DNA of 64,000 nt from Tetragonia tetragonoides (Eukaryota; Streptophyta; Magnoliopsida; Caryophyllales; Aizoaceae). Made by a program: the position numbers and the translations under genes. The notes below the pieces were generated by a model. The model was not told the DNA's origin. It worked only from the letters and a program-made list of their open reading frames with translations, and made no database searches. Each line of letters opens with the position of its first letter. Positions within the stretch are counted from its first letter, which is position 1. Positions 58,975 through 64,000 of the stretch are shown here, one piece after another. The stretch covers positions 15,998,001 through 16,062,000 of the forward strand of contig CM076141.1 in NCBI GenBank assembly GCA_038025085.1, written 5' to 3'.

Positions 58975-60323
58975 CTAGCTTGAGGACGACCTATGATCGC
59001 TTCCTTGAGCTAGGGGCTTGCCTCTTTTCTGTACGTGATAGCCTCCCATTTGAGGCCCTTCCTTTCTTTTCTTGCTCCATGTTTTCGAGTCATACTTAGG
59101 CTTTAGTTGGTCCCACTCCTCATGACGAAGGGCTCGTCTCGCTTCTCCATCATTGCAGAAAAGCCAGTTCAGATAGGTCTCAGAAACTTGAGTTGGCATA
59201 ATCACCCGAGGTACAGTCCAGCGGCGCCGGCCACGCCAATACTTTCCCCACTCCGCAGCAAATTCAGTGGTCAAGGCTACGACATTTGGTCTTGTAGTCT
59301 CCTGACGAGGGATCACCTGCTTCAAACCGTATTGCCTCATGACCCTAGAGGGAAAGAAGAAGGTAGTCCTATACAGACCCAATATGGTAGTGAAAGGAAC
59401 AAAGGTATCACATGCCACCAAGGAGGTCAAGCTCCACCAGGGCACATGCCAACGGATGACAGGTCCTGCATGGAAGAAGGCATCCCATTCAGCAAGGGAC
59501 TTTTCAAAATATAGCCTTTTCCTAACCAAGAAGCTAGCAGCGGTATAGGTTTTCTTTGACCAAGTCCGAGGAACACGAGCTATCAAATTATCTGGCGACT
59601 CTATTAGCCTCAGATGCTCACATAACCAAATTTGAAGCAGCAAGGGGCTACCGGAAAAAGCTTCTTGAGGAGATATTTTCAACCTGTCGAGCCCAATGAT
59701 AGTCTCTCCTACAACTAGATGCAAAGGAGAATGCCCTTCAACCATTTGATTGACCACTCGCACCAACGAGGCTCTACCCAAGTTAGGAGATTCTGCATTA
59801 ATGAACAGTAGGCGGTTTAATAGGCAAAGTACAAAAGCCTGTCGACGACAACGCCTGAATATTGCATCCTTCTCAGAAGAAATAGCGAACTTTTCGCAAA
59901 GTTGAACCAAGTCCACATCGACACCTAGCACCATGTTTTTGGCTTTTGCAGATGACAAACCCAAGGATTTCCTGTACTGATCCTGAAACCATCTCTCAAA
60001 TAAGGCACAACTAGGGGAAGAGCATCAGGCATGTCAGTGATCGCAGCAAATTCTTCAACTAAAGGGCATAATTCAGTGTTACCAAAGCGGAAAACATGTA
60101 GGTCGGGGTCCCAATAATTCAAAGCAGATCTAAGAAGGGGCCACAATATTTTGGTTGGTCTCAAAGTCAGCAAGGTAGAGACGTGGAACGGAGCTAGTTC
60201 AAGTTTATCTTCTACGGACAGATTTCTGCACCAAGCATCGAGCAGGTTTTCAAAGGATTTCACCATGACAGAAGTTTGGGAAAATTTGAGAAAGCTAAGG
60301 TCTGAAAAGTGGTACAACATCAA
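58975..60323 (-). pseudogene. Antisense extra ORF, plant-mobile-domain-like, one frameshift
   Basis: On the strand opposite to gag and integrase, a frame starts at 60323 (or ATG 60266, VKSFENLLDAWC). It runs to about 59970, shifts by one base, and is then open to 58975. That is about 430 codons in total. The first part (LLRSALNYWDPDLHVFRF, CPLVEEFAAITDMPDALPL) resembles the plant mobile domain that occurs in transposon-derived proteins and in additional ORFs of Tat elements. The middle reads IGLDRLKISPQEAFSGSP and IARVPRTWSKKTYTAASFL. The end is basic and Ser-rich (KKRKEGPQMG, HRSSSS), perhaps a nuclear signal. Tat elements are known to carry such ORFs in antisense near the 3' end. Function is unknown. 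Confidence 0.75.
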
Positions 60324-60421
60324 GTATCCCGTAAATCCTATTTATAGGCAAAAATGCGGGCCAAAGAGGTCAGAAATCCACAAAAAAGCCCAAACCAAAG
60401 CTGTCAACGGCTCTGGTCAGA

Positions 60422-60508
60422 GCCGCTAGCGGCCCAGACCAGCGCCGCTAGCCGCCCAAACCATCGCTGCTAGCGGCCTAAGACTGCAGCCCAGCGCCGC
60501 TAGCGGCC
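60422..60508. repeat. Four copies of a GCCGCTAGCGGC palindrome
   Basis: Copies begin at 60422, 60444 (one change), 60466 (one change) and 60496, each in a GC-rich 22-30-bp unit. They lie just upstream of the antisense ORF. The same palindrome core is in the Tat LTR at 41345. Confidence 0.85.
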
Positions 60509-60709
60509 CAGACCCTGGCCCGGTCCGAATTTTCCTCCCGCTCCAGCTCGCTCCACTGCTCCGGTCTGCCCAATTAAAGCCCAGTTTTGATACCCGCGCA
60601 GAATCTCAAAGCCCGAGACTCTTAGTTTTATCTTTTTCAATTTTTTTTTTTAATTATTTTCCCTTTTTTTAGGGGGTATAATATGTGTAATTTTTGCTTT
60701 TTTCTTGCA

Positions 60710-60869
60710 ATTTTTTGGATCATTCGGATCAGATTGGATTACGGAAAATAATTCGGATTGGATTCGGACTCAAAAATCAAAGTCCAAAATTAGTTTGCAT
60801 TGGATTTTTGAGTCCAAATTTTTGACTCAAAGGCCATAATCCAATCCAAAGTCCAAACTTTCACCCCTA
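60710..60869. mobile_element. Remnant of a hAT-like MITE at the Tat / chromovirus junction
   Basis: The right end, read inverted, is TAGGGGTGAAAGTTTGGAC, like a hAT terminal repeat, and the interior repeats TCCAATCC and GGATTCGGAC-type motifs. It abuts retroelement sequence at 60870. No left terminal repeat or duplication is visible, so the element is truncated on the left. Confidence 0.6.
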
Positions 60870-60884
60870 CTCGCAAAAGTACCT

Positions 60885-63800
60885 TACTTCCCACCTCAAA
60901 CTCTTCAGGTCCACGACCTCTATCTGCATACGATTTCTGGCGATCTTGAGCACTACGCATCTTCGCTTGAATCACCTTGACCACGTCGACGGTCTGCTGG
61001 ATCATTTCAGGACCCAAAACTGCAGTTTCACTAATGTCGTTACAACTGGCGATCTACACTTCATACCATCCAATGCTTCATATGGCGCTCGATCAATGCT
61101 TGAGTGATAGCTATTGTTGTAAGAAAATTCGATCAACGTAATATGTGTATCCCACGAGCCTTGATACTCGAGAGCACACGCTCGTAGCATATCCTCCAAA
61201 GTCTGAATCGTTCTTTCCATCTGACCATCAGTCGCAGGATGAAAAGCAGTACTGAACTTCAACTTGCTTCCAAAAGCTTCTTGCAATTTCTGCCAAAAGT
61301 GTGATAGAAATCTCGAATCTCTATCTGAAACGATATCTTCTGGAACACCATGAAGTCTCATGACTTCCTTGACGTAAGCATCCGCTAGCTTCTCCATTTC
61401 CCAAGTATCATTCATTGGGATGAATCTCGCAACTTTTGTCAAACGATCTACAACGACCCAAATGGCGTTGTTCTTCCTCTGTGTCAATGGTAAACCCATG
61501 ACAAAGTCCATTGAAATTGAATTCCATTTCCATGTAGGAAATTCAAGCGATTGAATCATTCCACCAGGTCTCTTGTGTTCGATCTTGACCTTCTGGCACA
61601 TCTAGACACTTAGCCACGAACTCAGCGACATCTTGTTTCATTCCCTTCCACCAAAACATTTGGCGAAGATCTTTGTATAGCTTGTCTCCACCAGGATGTA
61701 TAGAATAAGGCGTATTGTGAGCTTCTCCTAGAATCTTACTCTTGATCTCCGGGTCATTTGGCACACAAACACGATCACGAAATCTCAAGACACCGTCTTG
61801 ACCAGTAGAAAAGTCCTTGGATCTACCCTCGTCCTTGTGGCGTAGAATCCGTTGAAGATCCTCATTTGAATTCTGTTTACTCTTGATCTCGTCGAGTAAG
61901 GTTGGTCGAACTGACATATGTGCTAAGGTACATTGAACGTCACCTTTCAGCACAATCTCCACGTCTAGACTTTGTAAGTCACGAATGATCTCCTTCGGAA
62001 GTACTAAAGCAGTGATCAGCATATGACGAGTCTTTCTACTCAAAGCGTCAGCTAAAACGTTAGCTTTCCCTTCATGATACTGAATGTCGATGTCCACTCC
62101 GTCAGTAAATCTACCCATCTTCTTTGTCGCATATTCAACTCCTTTTGTGTGAAAATGTACTTGAGACTCTTGTGGTCCGTGAACATCTTGACAGCAGAAC
62201 CATGGAGATAGTGTCGCCAAATCTTCAAAGCAAATACGACAGCAGCGAGCTCTAGGTCGTGAGTACCGTAATTATCCTCGTGCTTCTTCAGTTGTCTTGA
62301 GGCATAAGCCACTACCTTACCATGTTGCATCAAAACACAGCCTAAGCCATGCTTAGACGCGTCACTATAGACTTCGTACTCTTCAGTTCCCGATGGCAAA
62401 GTCAAAATCGGCGCGCTCGTAAGTCGTTTCTTCAACTCTTGAAAAGCAGCTTCACACTTTTCAGACCACACAAACTTCGTCGTCTTCTTCATCATGTTTG
62501 TCATAGGCTGCGCTTTCTTGGAAAATCCTTCCACAAACCTACGATAGTAACCAGCTAACCCAAGAAAACTTTTAACCTCAGTTACGCTCTTCGGTGCAGA
62601 CCAATCCATAACAACTCTAATCTTTTTTGGGTCAACAACTCCACTCTTAGACACCACGTGTCCTAAGAAAGAAACAGTTTCTAACCAAAACTCGCTCTTC
62701 GACAACTTGGCGTAAAGTTGATGTCGTCGTAAAATCTCCAAAACGGTTCGCAAGTGTTGATCGTGCTCAGCAGCGTTCTTCGAGTAGACCAAAATATCGT
62801 CAATAAAAACAACTACGAACTGATCGAGATAAGGCTGGAACGTACGGTTCATCAAATCCATAAACTTCGCAGGTGCGTTCGTCAACCCAAAAGGCCTCAC
62901 CGTGAACTCATAATGTCTATACCTCGTCCTAAACAGGGTCATTGCAATGTCAGGTTCGGAAATCCTGAGTTGATGGTATCCTGAATGTTAATCGATCTTT
63001 GAGAAGACAGGCGCTCCACGGAGTTGGTCGAATAGATCATCAATCCTCGGCAGTGAATAACGATTCTTGATCGTAATCCTGTTCAACTCACGGTAGTCTA
63101 TACACAGTCTCATACGACCATCCTTCTTACACAAGAATAAAACAGGAGCACCCCAAGGCGATACACTAGGACATATGTATCCCTTCTCCAGTAGTTCTTC
63201 TAGTTGCGTCTTCAGTTCTTTCATCTCAGCAGGAGCCATACGATACGGAGCTTTCGAGATCGGAGCAGAACCTGGAGCTAAGTCGATCGTGAAGTCAAGA
63301 ATGCATTGCGGAGGCATTCCGGGTATCTCATCTGGAAAGACGTCAGCGTACTCCGAAACAACTGGAATAGGTTGCGAAACTTTGGCTTGTCGACTTGTAT
63401 CCACTACATGAAATAGGTAAATCGATTCACCTTTAGTCATACACTCCTTTGCCTTATTGGTCGCCATTACCTTCAGCAATGGCTTGACCATGAGTCCTTT
63501 GTAGGTAATCCTCCTACCCTTCGGTCCACGCAATGACACACGTTGTTCAAAGCACTCTATCTTAGCCCTATACTTGGCTAAACAATCCATTCCCAATATC
63601 ACGTCAAATTCCTTCAAATCCATCTGAATCAAATCCACAGGCAAATCGAAACCAGCTATCCTAATCGGACACTTTTCATACAACGCTTTACAACTAACAA
63701 TCGACCCATCTGGCATCCTAATATTTGCACTATACACAGAACTAGGCTCTAAACCTATCTTAGATGCAAAGCTCTTAGAAAGTACAGAATGCATTGCACC

Positions 63801-63911
63801 ACTATCAAACAAAACAAAAGCAGGTTGAGAGTTAACTAGAAAAATACCAGCGATCACATTCGGGTTCGCCTCAGCTTCATTGCAGTTTAGCACATAGACC
63901 CTTCCATTCAC
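60885..63911 (-). pseudogene. Chromovirus pol, broken: protease, RT, RNase H, integrase
   Basis: On the minus strand the protease frame starts near 63911 ([28 protein letters not shown]). The RT shows [16 protein letters not shown], a frame change near 62960-62988 and a [12 protein letters not shown] catalytic site near 62800. RNase H reads [15 protein letters not shown], with an intact [10 protein letters not shown] where the plus-strand copy has a stop. Further frame changes occur near 62100 and 61600. The integrase (MDFVMGLPL, SDRDSRFLSHFW) ends at about 60885. It differs from the plus-strand copy at many sites and can serve as a reference for it. Confidence 0.88.
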
Positions 63912-63917
63912 CCCTCT

Positions 63918-63948
63918 ATTGTTGTTGTTGTTATTGTTGTTGTTGTTT

Positions 63949-63995
<47 letters not shown>

Positions 63996-64000
63996 GCTGT
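63918..64000. repeat. (GTT)n-rich tract at the window edge
   Basis: GTT-rich, with ATT and GTTTTT breaks. Read on the minus strand it codes an Asn-rich linker between the zinc knuckle and the protease of the inverted chromovirus copy. Confidence 0.9.

Larger units (their letters stand above)
60870..64000 (-). mobile_element. Inverted, decayed copy of the chromovirus pol
   Basis: From 60870 (integrase end, EFEVGSKVLLRV) to the window edge, sequence matches 49,900-52,960 in reverse. It includes integrase, RNase H, reverse transcriptase and protease, and at the edge a GTT/AAC run from the gag linker. The C-terminal part of pol and the 3' LTR are missing on the left; the right end lies outside the window. 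Confidence 0.9.

Noticed and set aside
60671..60700. TAGGGGGTATAATATG as left terminal repeat of the MITE at 60.7 kb
   Set aside because: It does not match the right end beyond six or seven bases and no 8-bp duplication pairs with CTCGCAAA on the right.
63918..64000. Repeat array resembling a CRISPR or satellite
   Set aside because: It is a trinucleotide tract coding an Asn-rich linker; there are no spacers and this is a plant genome.

Overview
This is plant nuclear DNA, almost certainly a eudicot. It has split genes with GT-AG introns, a spliceosomal SmD2 gene and a pectin methylesterase inhibitor, and every class of plant transposon seen here is a plant lineage (Copia, Tekay-like chromovirus, Tat, RVT_3-type LINE, CACTA, hAT MITEs, Helitron, SINE). 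Caryophyllales is a weak guess from the general look of the LTRs and small MITEs. I could not check it and rely on nothing that depends on it.

Layout. 1-2.9 kb: AT-rich DNA with one possible terminal exon. 2.9-8.6 kb: a 5'-truncated, dead LINE with a clean 15-bp target duplication; it carries a LINE tail inserted in antisense and a 1.4-kb non-autonomous CACTA element. 9.5-13.5 kb: a young Copia element with 237-bp LTRs and one open reading frame, but with most of gag missing. 13.8-15.1 kb: a hAT MITE with a second hAT MITE inside it. 15.4-33.0 kb is the genic island: a monoacylglycerol-lipase/caffeoylshikimate-esterase-type hydrolase (+, 8 exons), SmD2 (+, 5 coding exons, hAT MITE in intron 1), a divergent TFIIS-like gene (-, 2 exons, apparent frameshift), a LINE tail, a SINE, a single-exon PMEI (+), and a DUF3741/TRM-like gene with a poly-Asn tract (-). 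33.9-35.8 kb: a Helitron candidate with three decayed internal repeats.

36.4-64 kb is a retrotransposon nest. An old LTR (A) is split by a solo LTR (B) of the same family. A Tat-lineage Ty3/Gypsy element starts at 41,003 inside A. Its gag is split at 44,338 by a complete 12-kb chromovirus-type Gypsy element (44,338-56,320, TSD AAATG) whose LTRs are the same family as A and B. Tat coding then resumes with the end of gag, integrase and an antisense extra ORF, but protease, RT and RNase H are gone. From 60,870 to the window end lies a second, inverted, decayed copy of the chromovirus.

How the parts relate. The host genes look like ordinary single-copy neighbours with no shared pathway. Most of the biological interest is in the transposons: the nested order (which gives relative ages), a chromovirus with an extra ORF ahead of gag, a Tat element that kept gag, integrase and an antisense plant-mobile-domain-like ORF while losing its polymerase, and several MITE families whose interiors are filled with degenerate copies of a short motif resembling their own ends.
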